Below are positions 1-8,237 of a stretch of 59,627 nucleotides of DNA, in pieces. Each line of letters begins with the position of its first letter. Positions within the stretch are counted from its first letter, which is position 1. Below the pieces are notes generated by a model. The model searched no databases, was not told the origin of the DNA, and was given only the letters and a program-made list of their open reading frames with translations. Origin of the DNA: WHTX01 sp038255145 (GTDB lineage: Bacteria > Actinomycetota > Acidimicrobiia > Acidimicrobiales > CAIXPF01); the NCBI GenBank assembly GCA_038255145.1, contig JBBSLP010000034.1, forward strand, positions 1-59,627, given 5' to 3'. The position numbers and the translations under genes are program-made.

Positions 1-35
1 ACGATATCCACGGTCGGCCGACCACGACGCGCCAT
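1..35 (-). CDS. 5' end of a gene cut by the window edge, possibly a TetR-type regulator
   Basis: The minus strand has an ATG at 33-35 preceded, six bases away, by a strong GGGAGGAG ribosome binding site (complement of 42-49). Only 11-12 residues are visible, reading MARRGRPTVDIV. An RRGRP-type basic start is common in TetR-family regulators, but so little sequence cannot fix the family. It lies downstream of and in the same direction as the epimerase gene. Confidence 0.45.
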   Translation of the reverse strand, partial: MARRGRPTVDI

Positions 36-136
36 GCCAGGCTCCTCCCGTCAGGGGTTCTACCAGGCACAACGAGACCACGCCGCGAAAATTCCCGATC
101 ATCAAGATTTCTTCGGCGCTTCAGCCTTCCGGGACA

Positions 137-1234
137 CTAGGTCGGGGTGCGGGCTCCGGGGTTGGGCTCGCGCCCGTAGTAGGCGCCGCCATAACCCGGG
201 GCCACGGCGAAGGCGACCTGGGACAGCTCGTCGCGCACGGCCCGCCACCGGGCCACCAACCGGTCCTCGGCGTCGTAGTCGAAGGGGTCCTGCAGGATGC
301 GCTCGGTGGTGCCACCCCGCGGCGGGGGGTGCTCGGCCAGCCAGCGGGCCGTGCGCCGCACGGCGTCGACGGCATCGACGAGGTCGGTGTGACCCAGCTC
401 GGCCCGGATGGGCCCCGAGTCCACGACGCGGTGGCTGGAGGACCAGTGCCGCAACAGGGGTCGGGCGGGGGCCGCCACCTCGTTGGGCAGCCCGACGACC
501 TCCCAGTGGTGGCCGAGCTCGTCGGCCACCACCTCGGCCACCTGGGCCAACGTCAGCGTGGTGGCGTCGGCCACGTCGTAGCTGCGGCCGGCGGCCTCCA
601 CAGGCCGGTCGATGGCGCCGAGCACGGCGTGGGCTGCGTTCTCGCCGTAGCACGCCGACTCGAGCGACAGGCCGCCGTCGGGCAGGACCAGCACCGGGCG
701 CCGATCGAGGGCCCGGCGCACCAGGGGCCACTCCCGGGGCACGAGCTGGCGGGGCCCGTACAACAGGGGGTAGCGCAGGTGGGTGGCCGTGGGGTGGTGC
801 CCGAACACCGCGGCTTCGGTCTCCACGATGCGGCGCACCTTGGTCAACGGCTCGTCCGCGGGGGCCAGGGGGGCACCGGCGGGGGTGGGCACGACCATGC
901 CCACGGGGAACAGGTCGCGGGGGTCGACGTAGCCCAGGCGGGCGGCGATGCCACCGATGGTGATCAGTCGCCCGGTCCGGCCCACCAGGAGGGGGGCCAG
1001 GTCCCGCAACCGGCCGTACATGACCAGGGTGAGGTCGAAGACCTCGTCGCCCAGGGCCTGGGCGGTGTCGGTGGCCGAGAAGGGGTCGGTGTGGATGTGG
1101 CCCACCTCGGGCGGCACCTCATCGCTCTCGTGGCGACCGGTGTGCAGGATGGTCACCTCGTAGCCCCGGGCCAGCAGGCCGTTGACCACGGCGGGGCCCG
1201 TCGGCCCCGTCCCCCCGATCACCAAGGCGCGCAT
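137..1234 (-). CDS. NAD(P)-dependent epimerase/dehydratase (extended SDR) family protein
   Basis: 365 residues. The N-terminus MRALVIGGTGPTG is the glycine-rich dinucleotide-binding loop of the SDR/Rossmann fold (GGTGxTG), followed by an acidic strand. Near residue 190 LRYPLLYGPRQLVP matches the R-x-x-x-x-YGP signature of NAD-dependent epimerases. I chose the ATG at 1234 because a GGGAGG site precedes it and the Rossmann fold starts there; an upstream in-frame start would add 30 unrelated residues. Family members act on nucleotide sugars or other carbonyl substrates; the substrate here cannot be told. The last 50 residues are polar and rich in Gly/Arg/Pro, probably a disordered or lineage-specific tail. 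Confidence 0.8.
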   Translation of the reverse strand: MRALVIGGTGPTGPAVVNGLLARGYEVTILHTGRHESDEVPPEVGHIHTDPFSATDTAQALGDEVFDLTLVMYGRLRDLAPLLVGRTGRLITIGGIAARLGYVDPRDLFPVGMVVPTPAGAPLAPADEPLTKVRRIVETEAAVFGHHPTATHLRYPLLYGPRQLVPREWPLVRRALDRRPVLVLPDGGLSLESACYGENAAHAVLGAIDRPVEAAGRSYDVADATTLTLAQVAEVVADELGHHWEVVGLPNEVAAPARPLLRHWSSSHRVVDSGPIRAELGHTDLVDAVDAVRRTARWLAEHPPPRGGTTERILQDPFDYDAEDRLVARWRAVRDELSQVAFAVAPGYGGAYYGREPNPGARTPT

Positions 1235-1268
1235 GGTCCCTCCCCCGGGTCGTGTCCTGCGGTGGCCG

Positions 1269-2135
1269 TCAGTAGGTCTGCAGCACGAGCTTGCAGCGGT
1301 CGAAGCGGCGCTTGGGCAGGTCACGGGCGGGCACCCACAGGAACAGCCGCCCCACGTTGCCCCACGACCACTCGAGCTCGTCGTCGCTGTCGAGCTGGGC
1401 CAGCAGGCGCCACTCCCCCGCCCGCAGCTTGGGCAGCGTCGGCCGCATGGGGCCCGAGACCAGGTCGGGCCAACCGAACATGCGGTGGCGGGGCACGCCG
1501 GCGGCCTCGATCAGGTCGTCGTGGGCCTTGCGCACCTTGTTGCCGTAGCGCTCGAGCAGGCCGACCACCTCGGGCTCGTCGGGGTGGGGCACCGACACCT
1601 GGACCACGGGCTCGAAGGCCACCGCCGCGTACTGCTGTGCACCGGAGGGGGTGTCACGCTCCTCGAAGACGTTGGCGTCGGCGTGCAGCACCCGGAAGGC
1701 GCCCTCGGGGCACAGCCCGACGGGCAGCTCGGGCCGCTCGACGTCGAAGAACAGGTCGAGGTAGCCCCGTCCCCGCAGGTCACCGGTGGGATCGACCTCA
1801 CCCATGGAGGCGAGGTGCAACACCGCCAGCAACGACAGGGGGCGACCTTCGTCGACGGGCCAGGCGAAGTCCTCGGCCACCTTCGGGCGCCCGCCGAGGC
1901 GGCTGTCGTGGCCCATGCCCGGGCGACCGGGGCGGGTCTCGAGGGCGATGGTGGGCTCGGCCAGGGCCAGCAGCTCCTCCACCGCCTTCTTGGGCAGGTG
2001 CCGTCGCGCCACCTCACGGATCTCGTCCTCTCCGATCTGCGGCACGTCGACACTGTAGGGAACCCGTGGCGGCACCGGTGGGACGGGTGTCGGCGGGACG
2101 GGCCCGGGGACACCCGTGACCGACGTCGCCCGCAT
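1269..2135 (-). CDS. DUF1963 (YwqG-like) protein
   Basis: About 288 residues from the chosen ATG at 2135; the frame stays open to 2246 (an ATG at 2186, a TTG at 2246), so the start is uncertain. Family features are GGRPKVAEDFAWPVDEGRPLSLLAVL in the middle and, near the C-terminus, WRLLAQLDSDDELEWSWGNVG followed by a hydrophobic LFLWVPARDL segment, the usual DUF1963 signature (cytosolic, function unknown). The segment just after the start is Pro-rich and not family-like, so the true start could be further downstream. It is divergent from the Thr-rich protein at 2246, and the longest start would abut that gene. Confidence 0.72.
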   Translation of the reverse strand: MRATSVTGVPGPVPPTPVPPVPPRVPYSVDVPQIGEDEIREVARRHLPKKAVEELLALAEPTIALETRPGRPGMGHDSRLGGRPKVAEDFAWPVDEGRPLSLLAVLHLASMGEVDPTGDLRGRGYLDLFFDVERPELPVGLCPEGAFRVLHADANVFEERDTPSGAQQYAAVAFEPVVQVSVPHPDEPEVVGLLERYGNKVRKAHDDLIEAAGVPRHRMFGWPDLVSGPMRPTLPKLRAGEWRLLAQLDSDDELEWSWGNVGRLFLWVPARDLPKRRFDRCKLVLQTY

Positions 2136-2245
2136 CACGGCAGGGCCCCGGGCCGACGTGGCAACCTTCGCCCCGAGGGCGTGCATCCTGCGCTCGGCAG
2201 CGATCCACGCTGCGGCGGGCTGCGCCAGCCCCGGAGAGGCAGCCA

Positions 2246-2971
2246 ATGGCGCACAGCCCGCAGGTCCCCCGCCGTAGACGTCGCCGCGTCACCCCCACCC
2301 GGGTGGCCACGGTGACGATCGGTGCGCTGCTGTTGGCTGCCGCGGGATCGGCCCCGGTGGGCGCCCAGTCCACCACCACCACCACGACGGCGCCCACCAC
2401 GACCACCACCGCGCCCACGACGACCACGACGGCGCCCACCACGACCACGACGGTGGCCACCACCACGACCACCGTGCCCGCACCCTCGACGTCGAACGGC
2501 ACCCCCTGGGGCTGGATCATCGTCGTGGTCCTGGTGGTCCTGGCCATCGTGGCCCTGGTCGGGGTGCTGGTGTGGCTCCTGCTCGCCCGGCGCAAGGACG
2601 GGTGGTGGAAACAGGCGGCCGAGGCCTGCGACGAGGGCCGGGCCCTGCTGGGCAGCCTGCCCCCGGCCGGCTCGACCCCACAGCTCCACGAGTCCGCGGC
2701 GGTGCGCCAACGGGCCGAGCGCTTCGGCGGCGACCTGGCCGCGCTGAGCGAGGACCCGCCCAGCGACGGCGTCCGCAGCTCGGTCGAGGCGGCCCGGGCC
2801 GCCCTGGGCGGCTTCGTGGCCGCCCTGACCATGCAGGACGGTGTGCGCGACGGCGTGCCCCGGGCCACCGAGTCCCAGCTCGAGGAGGCCCGGTCCCTGG
2901 TCGAGGACCGGATCCAGGCGCTGACCGCCACGCTGGCCCAGCTCGAACGGGCGGTCTCCGCCCGCCGCTGA
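2246..2971 (+). CDS. Thr-rich secreted or membrane-anchored protein of unknown function
   Basis: 241 residues, no recognised family. An Arg-rich N-terminus (residues 8-15) and a hydrophobic stretch ending at GAQS resemble a signal peptide (about 1-40). Next comes a low-complexity stalk, about residues 42-77, built of five TTTTT(A/V)P-type repeats, then a clear transmembrane helix (IIVVVLVVLAIVALVGVLVW, about 90-113) with positive residues after it. The remaining roughly 125 residues are Ala/Glu/Leu-rich and helical, probably coiled coil and probably cytoplasmic. That order (signal, exposed stalk, TM, helical tail) suggests a cell-surface protein with an internal helical domain. A strong hairpin follows the stop codon by about 20 bases. 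Confidence 0.7.
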   Translation: MAHSPQVPRRRRRRVTPTRVATVTIGALLLAAAGSAPVGAQSTTTTTTAPTTTTTAPTTTTTAPTTTTTVATTTTTVPAPSTSNGTPWGWIIVVVLVVLAIVALVGVLVWLLLARRKDGWWKQAAEACDEGRALLGSLPPAGSTPQLHESAAVRQRAERFGGDLAALSEDPPSDGVRSSVEAARAALGGFVAALTMQDGVRDGVPRATESQLEEARSLVEDRIQALTATLAQLERAVSARR

Positions 2972-2992
2972 GCCGGGCCGACAGCGACGGCT

Positions 2993-3026
2993 CGGGCCTG
3001 TCCGTCATCGAGGGCGGACAGGCCCG
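2993..3026. terminator. Hairpin terminator, 12-bp perfect stem
   Basis: CGGGCCTGTCCG at 2993-3004 pairs perfectly with CGGACAGGCCCG at 3015-3026 across a 10-base loop. It follows the stop of the plus-strand Thr-rich gene at 2971 and lies beyond the end of the convergent CFA synthase gene, so it could serve both. No U-tract follows, as is usual in GC-rich actinobacteria. Confidence 0.7.
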
Positions 3027-3316
3027 GCACCGGTCAGCGTCCTCGGCCGCCGTTGCCGTCTGCGGTGGGGCTGACCGGTGGCCCGGCCGAATTGCGAGCC
3101 CGTGCTTGCTGCAGTCGGCGCCCGGCGCATTGCGCTGCGTCACCCGATCGCCTGAGATCGACCCCTGTTCCACCTTTCGCGAAGGGTGGTGAACCTGTCA
3201 GGTACACAATCCTTCGCGGAACCGACAGCGGTCTGTCGACAGGTCTCCTGTGGAAGATCGTGCACCGCAGCGGTAACCAAGGTCCAGGGAAACACCGATA
3301 TGGGTCTGGCATCGGA
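3027..3316. other. Intergenic gap between convergent genes with small inverted repeats
   Basis: No coding frame is convincing here. It contains a second stem at 3170-3189 (CCACCTTT, CGCG loop, AAGGGTGG, with one G-T pair), which can act as the 3' hairpin of the minus-strand CFA synthase gene. A 10-bp palindrome CTGTCGACAG lies near 3235. Composition is lower in GC than the flanking genes. Confidence 0.4.
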
Positions 3317-4708
3317 TCAGCCCGTGGTCAGCTGGTGCTCGGCTCCGGACGGGGAGATGGCTGCATCGGCACCGGTGTCGGCACCGGTGTCGGCATCGAC
3401 ATCCGTGCCGACATCAAGCCCACCGGCCTCCCAGCGGTTGCGCAGGGCCATGCCGCTGTCCCCCCGGTCGGCCCCCGTCGTGGGGGTGGCGACGCCCAGG
3501 ATCTGGTGGACCTGGGTGCCACCCGAGGCGAACATGGCCGCGGCGCCGGCCATGTACAGGCGCCACACCCGGGCCCGGCCCTCGCTGGTCAGGGCCACGG
3601 CCTCGTCCCAGCCGGCGTCGAGGTTGGCCAGCCAGTGGCGCAGGGTCAGGTCGTAGTGCTCACGCAGCGACTCGAGGTGGCGGACCTCGAAGCCCAGCCG
3701 CTGCATGGCGCTGATCAGGGTGCCGACCTCGTGGAGCTCGCCGTCGGGGAACACGTAGCGGTTGAGGAAGCCCCGGGGCGCCATGGCCGCGCGCTCGGGC
3801 CGCAAGCGCCGGGGGGTCTTGGGCGGCCGGCTGATCTGGTGGCTGAGGAAGCGACCGCCGGGCCGGAGCAGGCCCCGCAGGCGGGTGACGTAGGCCTCGA
3901 GGTGGGCCACGCCGACGTGCTCGAACATGCCGATGGAGCTGACGGCGTCGAAGGGTCCGTCCGCCGTGTCGCGGTAGTCCTGGAAGCGGATCTCGACCCG
4001 GTCGGACAGGCCGGCGTCGGCCACCCGTCGGCGGGCCAGGGCCTCCTGCTGGCGGGAGATGGTGATGCCCACGGCGTGCACCCCGTGGTAGCGGGCGGCG
4101 TGCAGGACCATGCCCCCCCAACCGCAGCCCACGTCGAGCAGGCGCATGCCCTCGGTCAGGCCCAGCTTGCGGCTGATGAGCTCGTACTTGTTGGCCTGGG
4201 CCCGCTCCAGGGTGTCACCCGCCGATTCGAACACCGCGCACGAGTAGGTGAGCGAAGGGCCGAGCACGAGGCGGTAGAAGTCGTTGCCCACGTCGTAGTG
4301 GTGGCTGATGGCGGCTTCGTCCCTGCCCTTGGAGTGACGGCCCCGGTGGCGGCCGCCGACCGCCCTCTCCTCGGCGGGGATGGCCGGGGGGTGGGCCAGG
4401 GCGCTGCGCCCCACCAGGCGGGCCAGGGTGGCCAGCTGGCGGGGGCCCAGCTTCACGTCGGGCAGGCGCCGTTGCAGGTCGAGCACGGCGAACACGTCGC
4501 CCTCGACGTCGAGGGAACCCGACACGTAGGCCCGGGCGAAGCCGAGCTCGCCGGGGGCCCGCACGATGTGGCGCAGGGCGTCCTCGTCGCGAAGCACGAT
4601 GGTGGCGGGGGCATCGGCGGGGCCGAAGGCGGTGCCGTCGTAGGCCTCGAAGCGGACGGGCAGGTCGGGGCCGAGGAGGGATTCGACGAGGGCCTGCAGA
4701 GGAGCCAT
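3317..4708 (-). CDS. cfa: Cyclopropane-fatty-acyl-phospholipid synthase family methyltransferase
   Basis: 463 residues. Transfers a methylene or methyl group from S-adenosylmethionine to unsaturated acyl chains of membrane phospholipids. The N-terminal 130 residues are the lipid-binding part. SHHYDVGNDFYRLVLGPSLTYSC is the classic CFA synthase block, followed by ANKYELISRKL and the SAM motif LLDVGCGWGG. The ATG at 4708 is preceded by AGGAGG (complement of 4715-4720) and fits the family N-terminus; an upstream in-frame start is not supported. The last 30 residues are an acidic low-complexity tail with ADTGADTGAD repeats that normal CFA synthases lack. It stands alone, separated from the amidase array by a strong terminator. 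Confidence 0.9.
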   Translation of the reverse strand: MAPLQALVESLLGPDLPVRFEAYDGTAFGPADAPATIVLRDEDALRHIVRAPGELGFARAYVSGSLDVEGDVFAVLDLQRRLPDVKLGPRQLATLARLVGRSALAHPPAIPAEERAVGGRHRGRHSKGRDEAAISHHYDVGNDFYRLVLGPSLTYSCAVFESAGDTLERAQANKYELISRKLGLTEGMRLLDVGCGWGGMVLHAARYHGVHAVGITISRQQEALARRRVADAGLSDRVEIRFQDYRDTADGPFDAVSSIGMFEHVGVAHLEAYVTRLRGLLRPGGRFLSHQISRPPKTPRRLRPERAAMAPRGFLNRYVFPDGELHEVGTLISAMQRLGFEVRHLESLREHYDLTLRHWLANLDAGWDEAVALTSEGRARVWRLYMAGAAAMFASGGTQVHQILGVATPTTGADRGDSGMALRNRWEAGGLDVGTDVDADTGADTGADAAISPSGAEHQLTTG

Positions 4709-4796
4709 GGGGGGCCTCCTGTTCTCGAGCGGCGCGGTGGTTGCGCGCACCACCACTGTCTCAGATGTGATGGCTCCGCGCCCGCGCGAAAGACGC

Positions 4797-4830
4797 GACC
4801 ACGGGGGTGCCTGCAGGCACCCCCGTGGTC
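4797..4830 (-). terminator. 15-bp stem terminator closing the amidase array
   Basis: GACCACGGGGGTGCC at 4797-4811 and its perfect complement at 4816-4830 enclose a TGCA loop. It lies 35 bases after the stop of the last amidase gene (minus strand), and the minus strand continues into a short pyrimidine run (TCTTTC). It separates the array from the CFA synthase gene. Confidence 0.85.
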
Positions 4831-4864
4831 CGTCTACCTGCAGGTTCTAGGTATTGACCCGCTG

Positions 4865-6295
4865 TCAGGCCAGCACGGCCTCCACCGCCGGGGGGCGGGC
4901 CAGGTGGTGGCTGGTGGCCGCCTGGAAGGCGTGCCCCAGGTGCAACAGGGCGGCGTCGTCGTGGGGTCGACCGATCAGCTGCAGGCTGATGGGCAGGCCG
5001 TCGGCGAAGCCCGCGGGCACGCACAGCCCGGGCGAACCCGAGTAGTTGAAAGGGATGTGGTTGCGGGTGGCCGTGGCCAGCCAGTCGTGGTTGCCCTCGT
5101 CGCTGTCGGGGCTGAGGGCCGACAGCTCGGGGGGTGGGGCGGTGGACCCGGGCAGCACGAAGGCGGCGAAGCCGTCGATGGCCGTGGCCAGCTGTTCCTG
5201 GAAGATGGTGCGGTAGCGCAGGGCCCGCACGTAGTCGGTGGCGGCGATGAAGGGGGCGGCGGCCAACATGCCCGCCCCCATGGTGTCGCGCTCCTCGATG
5301 GTGGGCAGGTGGCGCTCGTGCAGCGACAGCATCTCGGGGTACATCGTCGTCCACGCCGCGGCCACGGCCGTCTCGATCTCGGGCAGCTCGACGTCCACGA
5401 CCTCGATGCCCAGCGCGGCCAGCTCGGCCACGGCCACCTCGTAGGCCGCACCGACCGCAGGATCCATAGGCTCCTCGAAGAAGCCCCGCAGGCGGGCCAC
5501 CCTGGTCCCGGCCACGGGAGCGCCCAGGGCGGCCACGTAGTCGGGCACGGGGCGGGTCGAGGCGTAGGCGTCGCGCTCGTCGTAACCGGCGATGACGCCC
5601 AACATCAGTGCGGCGTCCTCGACGCTGCGGGTCATGGGGCCGGCGTGGTCCAGGGTCCAGGACAGGCCCATGACGCCGTGGCGGGGCACCCGCCCGTAGG
5701 TGGCCTTGATGCCGGTGATGCCGCAGTAGGCGGCGGGGATGCGGATGGAGCCGCCGGTGTCGGTGCCGATGGCCAGGGGCACCTGGCCCGCAGCCACCGC
5801 CGCACCTGAACCCGAGGACGAGCCGCCGGTGGTCCGTTCGACGTCCCACGGGTTGCGCACGGGGCCGAAGGCCTGGTTGTAGGCCCCGCCACAGGCGAAC
5901 TCGAAGGTGCCCAGCTTGGCCATGAGCAGGCCGCCGGCGTCGGCCAGCCGGGCGGCGTGGGCGGCCGTCTCGGTGGGCACGTTGTCGAGGTAGAGGCCCG
6001 ACCCCCCGGTGGTGAGCACCCCGGCGGTGGCGATGATGTCCTTGAGCGCGTAGGGCACGCCTTCGAGGGCCCGAGCCGTACCCGCCTGCCACCGCTGGCC
6101 CGCGGCGGCCGCCCCGGCCAGGGCGTCGTCGGCAAGCAGCGTGATGATGGCGTTGAGGGCGGGCTCGGTGGCCTCGATGCGGGCCAGGCACGCCTGCACG
6201 GCCTCGGTGGGCGATGCCGCGCCGGAGGCGTAGAGCGACAGCAGCTCGGTGGCGGTGGCGTCGGCGAGGTCGGTGGGGACCTTGACGTCGGTCAT
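4865..6295 (-). CDS. Amidase signature enzyme (array copy A8, paired with a small GatC/AtzG-like protein)
   Basis: 476 residues. Amidase-signature hydrolases cleave carboxamide bonds by a Ser-cisSer-Lys triad. Visible here are Lys85 (ALKDII), cis-Ser159 (GGSSSGSG) and nucleophile Ser183 (GTDTGGSIRIPAAYCG). It is clearly more divergent than copies A1-A6: the N-terminus is ADATATELLSLYASGAASPTEAV rather than the TITDAAAALRAGELTS seen in those. Its ATG overlaps the stop of the 69-residue upstream gene (TGATG), so the two are translationally coupled, as in AtzG-AtzE and GatC-GatA pairs. It is the last gene of the array. The substrate is unknown. An annotation as GatA would be possible by similarity, but no gatB lies nearby. 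Confidence 0.9.
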   Translation of the reverse strand: MTDVKVPTDLADATATELLSLYASGAASPTEAVQACLARIEATEPALNAIITLLADDALAGAAAAGQRWQAGTARALEGVPYALKDIIATAGVLTTGGSGLYLDNVPTETAAHAARLADAGGLLMAKLGTFEFACGGAYNQAFGPVRNPWDVERTTGGSSSGSGAAVAAGQVPLAIGTDTGGSIRIPAAYCGITGIKATYGRVPRHGVMGLSWTLDHAGPMTRSVEDAALMLGVIAGYDERDAYASTRPVPDYVAALGAPVAGTRVARLRGFFEEPMDPAVGAAYEVAVAELAALGIEVVDVELPEIETAVAAAWTTMYPEMLSLHERHLPTIEERDTMGAGMLAAAPFIAATDYVRALRYRTIFQEQLATAIDGFAAFVLPGSTAPPPELSALSPDSDEGNHDWLATATRNHIPFNYSGSPGLCVPAGFADGLPISLQLIGRPHDDAALLHLGHAFQAATSHHLARPPAVEAVLA

Positions 6296-6504
6296 CAGCG
6301 GGACCCGCCGTTCTCGATCCAGCGCAGGGCGGTGTCGGGCTCGAGCACGTCACCGAGGAAGGCCAGGGGGATGGCCCGCAGGGCGAGCAGGTCGGGCCGT
6401 TGGGAGGCGTGGGTGTCCGCGGCCTGGGCCAGGCGGGCGTCGCTCAGCTCCACACCCTGGTTGGCGGCCAGGACCCTGATGGTCTCGATGGTCGGTTCGG
6501 ACAC
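6295..6504 (-). CDS. Small GatC/AtzG-like amidase partner protein
   Basis: 69 residues from a GTG at 6504 with a GAGGAG site eight bases upstream. Predicted all-helical. The pattern (VLAANQGVELSDARLAQ near the start, a central Leu/Ala helix, then LRAIPLAFLGDVLEPD) resembles AtzG-type (DUF4089) proteins, which adopt a GatC-like fold and wrap around the amidase AtzE. The 1-base stop/start overlap with amidase A8 supports a stoichiometric partner. The assignment rests on size, pattern and gene position, not on a database search. Confidence 0.68.
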   Translation of the reverse strand: MSEPTIETIRVLAANQGVELSDARLAQAADTHASQRPDLLALRAIPLAFLGDVLEPDTALRWIENGGSR

Positions 6505-6616
6505 GGTCTCTGCTCCTCGGTGGGCTGTGGGGCTGGGGGGTGAGCGTCGGCGGAGGGATGAGCTGACGCGCCGGTCCGGGGACCCCGACGTGCGGGATCC
6601 CGGGACGGCGACAGCG

Positions 6617-8224
6617 TCAGTGGCTCTCGAGGGCGGCTTCGTCGACCGACACCAGGGACGGCGGGGGCAGGGTGCCCACCGCGGCCTCGACGACGGCGCC
6701 GACCCGGAAGGTCATCTCGTCGGCGAACTGGCGACCGACGATCTGGATCGACGTGGGCAGACCCTCGGGGTCGAGCCCGGTGGGCACGGCCAGGGAGGGG
6801 TGGCCGCTCAGGTTGGTCGGTGCCGTGTTGGCCACCATGGTCGTGCCCCGCTTGAGCAGGGCCTCGTCACCACCGGGGGTGTCGAGGAGCACGGGGGCCA
6901 CGTGGGGGGTGGTCGGCATGACCAGCAGGTCCACCCCGACGAGGACCTCGTCGATCTGCGCGGCCAGGGCCCGACGCAGGTTCTGGGCCCGGGCGTAGAT
7001 GGTGTTCTTGTAGTCGTCGTGCAGGTAGCGCCCGGCCAGCAGCCACACCTTGAGGAAGGGGGGGAACTCGTCGGCCTCGGTCCGTCGCACCAGGGCGAAG
7101 GCGTGCGAGCGGGCCTCGTCGACGGCCCCCATGTGGCCGTAGCCCAGGCCCTCGGACTGGGTCATGGCCCAACCCAGGGTGCACAGCAGCGGCAGCTCGA
7201 TGGCCCAGGCGTCGGACCACAGGGGCACCGACACCCGCACGACCTCGGCCCCCGCCGCCTCGAGCGTGGCGCAGGCCCGCTCGAAGTCGGCCAGCACCGC
7301 GGCCTCGCACAGCCCGGGACGCACGGCCTCTTCGACCACGCCGATGCGCAGGCCGGCCACCCCGGCGTCCAGCGCGTCCACGCAGCGGGTGGCCGCGGGC
7401 TCGGCCCGCATCCACTGGGGATCGCGGTCGTCGTGACCCGACAGCACGTCCATGGCCCGGGCCGTCATCTCCACCGTGCGGGCGATGGGGCACACGTAGT
7501 CGATGCTGTGGTCCATGTAGGTCACCCCGAAGGAGGGGATGAGTCCGTGGGTGGCCTTGTGGCTGACCACGCCGCAGAACGAGGCGGGGATGCGGGCCGA
7601 GCCACCCTGGTCCACGCCCAGGGCCAGGTCGACGTGGCCCGACGCCACCGCGGAGCCCGACCCACCCGAGGAACCACCGGCCGAGCGGGTGCGGTCGTGG
7701 GGGTTGCGGGCGGGGGCGAAGAAGGCCGACTCCCCCGTGCCCGACGTGGAGAAGTCGTCGAGGTTGAGCTTGCCCACCAGCGACGCGCCGGCGTCGAGCA
7801 GGCGCTCGACGGTGGTGGCGTCGGTGGTCGGCGTGTACGGCGCCGTGCGGGACCCGTTGGTCAGCGGCACCCCGGCCACGGCCAGGTTGTCCTTGGCCCC
7901 GAAGCGCAGTCCGGCCAACGGCCCCTCGGTGGCCCCGTCCACCCGGCACAGGCGGACGAAGGCGTTGTAGGGGTCCTCGGCCGCGGTGGGACGTCGGCCG
8001 GGGTCGCGGTTGGTGTGGCGCAACGGCGGGGTGGGGGCATCGAGCTCGTCGAGGCGGTCCATCTGGCCGAAGATGCCGTCGAGGACCTCGGCGTAGGCCT
8101 CGGCCTCCGACGGGGTCAGCGACAGGTGCTCGAGGCGCCCGATCTCGACGAGCTGCTCGGGGGTGGGCCGGCGGATGAAGCCCCGCAGGCGCTGGCTGGT
8201 GGGGATGGGGATCTGCGCTGCCAT
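6617..8224 (-). CDS. Amidase signature enzyme with a fused N-terminal GatC-like domain (array copy A7)
   Basis: 535 residues, about 65 longer than its neighbours. The extra length is an N-terminal helical segment: residues 20-75 contain RPTPEQLVEIGRLEHLSLTP, a helix ending QMDRLDELD, then PPLRHTNRDPGRRPTAAEDPYNAF. This resembles GatC (helix, 'LSLT' turn, helix, then an extended arm). The catalytic part has Lys111 (GAKDNL), cis-Ser185 (GGSSGGSG) and nucleophile Ser209 (GVDQGGSARIPASFCG). The ATG at 8224 has a GAGAGAG site and sits 13 bases after the stop of A6. It is the most divergent amidase of the array, with insertions around SIDYVCPIARTVE and DDYKNTIYARAQNLRRAL. Confidence 0.88.
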   Translation of the reverse strand: MAAQIPIPTSQRLRGFIRRPTPEQLVEIGRLEHLSLTPSEAEAYAEVLDGIFGQMDRLDELDAPTPPLRHTNRDPGRRPTAAEDPYNAFVRLCRVDGATEGPLAGLRFGAKDNLAVAGVPLTNGSRTAPYTPTTDATTVERLLDAGASLVGKLNLDDFSTSGTGESAFFAPARNPHDRTRSAGGSSGGSGSAVASGHVDLALGVDQGGSARIPASFCGVVSHKATHGLIPSFGVTYMDHSIDYVCPIARTVEMTARAMDVLSGHDDRDPQWMRAEPAATRCVDALDAGVAGLRIGVVEEAVRPGLCEAAVLADFERACATLEAAGAEVVRVSVPLWSDAWAIELPLLCTLGWAMTQSEGLGYGHMGAVDEARSHAFALVRRTEADEFPPFLKVWLLAGRYLHDDYKNTIYARAQNLRRALAAQIDEVLVGVDLLVMPTTPHVAPVLLDTPGGDEALLKRGTTMVANTAPTNLSGHPSLAVPTGLDPEGLPTSIQIVGRQFADEMTFRVGAVVEAAVGTLPPPSLVSVDEAALESH

Positions 8225-8237
8225 GGTGTTCGCTCTC

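Noticed and set aside
3053..5809. Very long plus-strand open frame opposite the CFA synthase and amidase genes (918 codons)
   Set aside because: It is an antisense shadow created by high GC and codon bias; it has Gly/His/Val-rich low complexity, no family signature, and overlaps two well-supported genes and a terminator.
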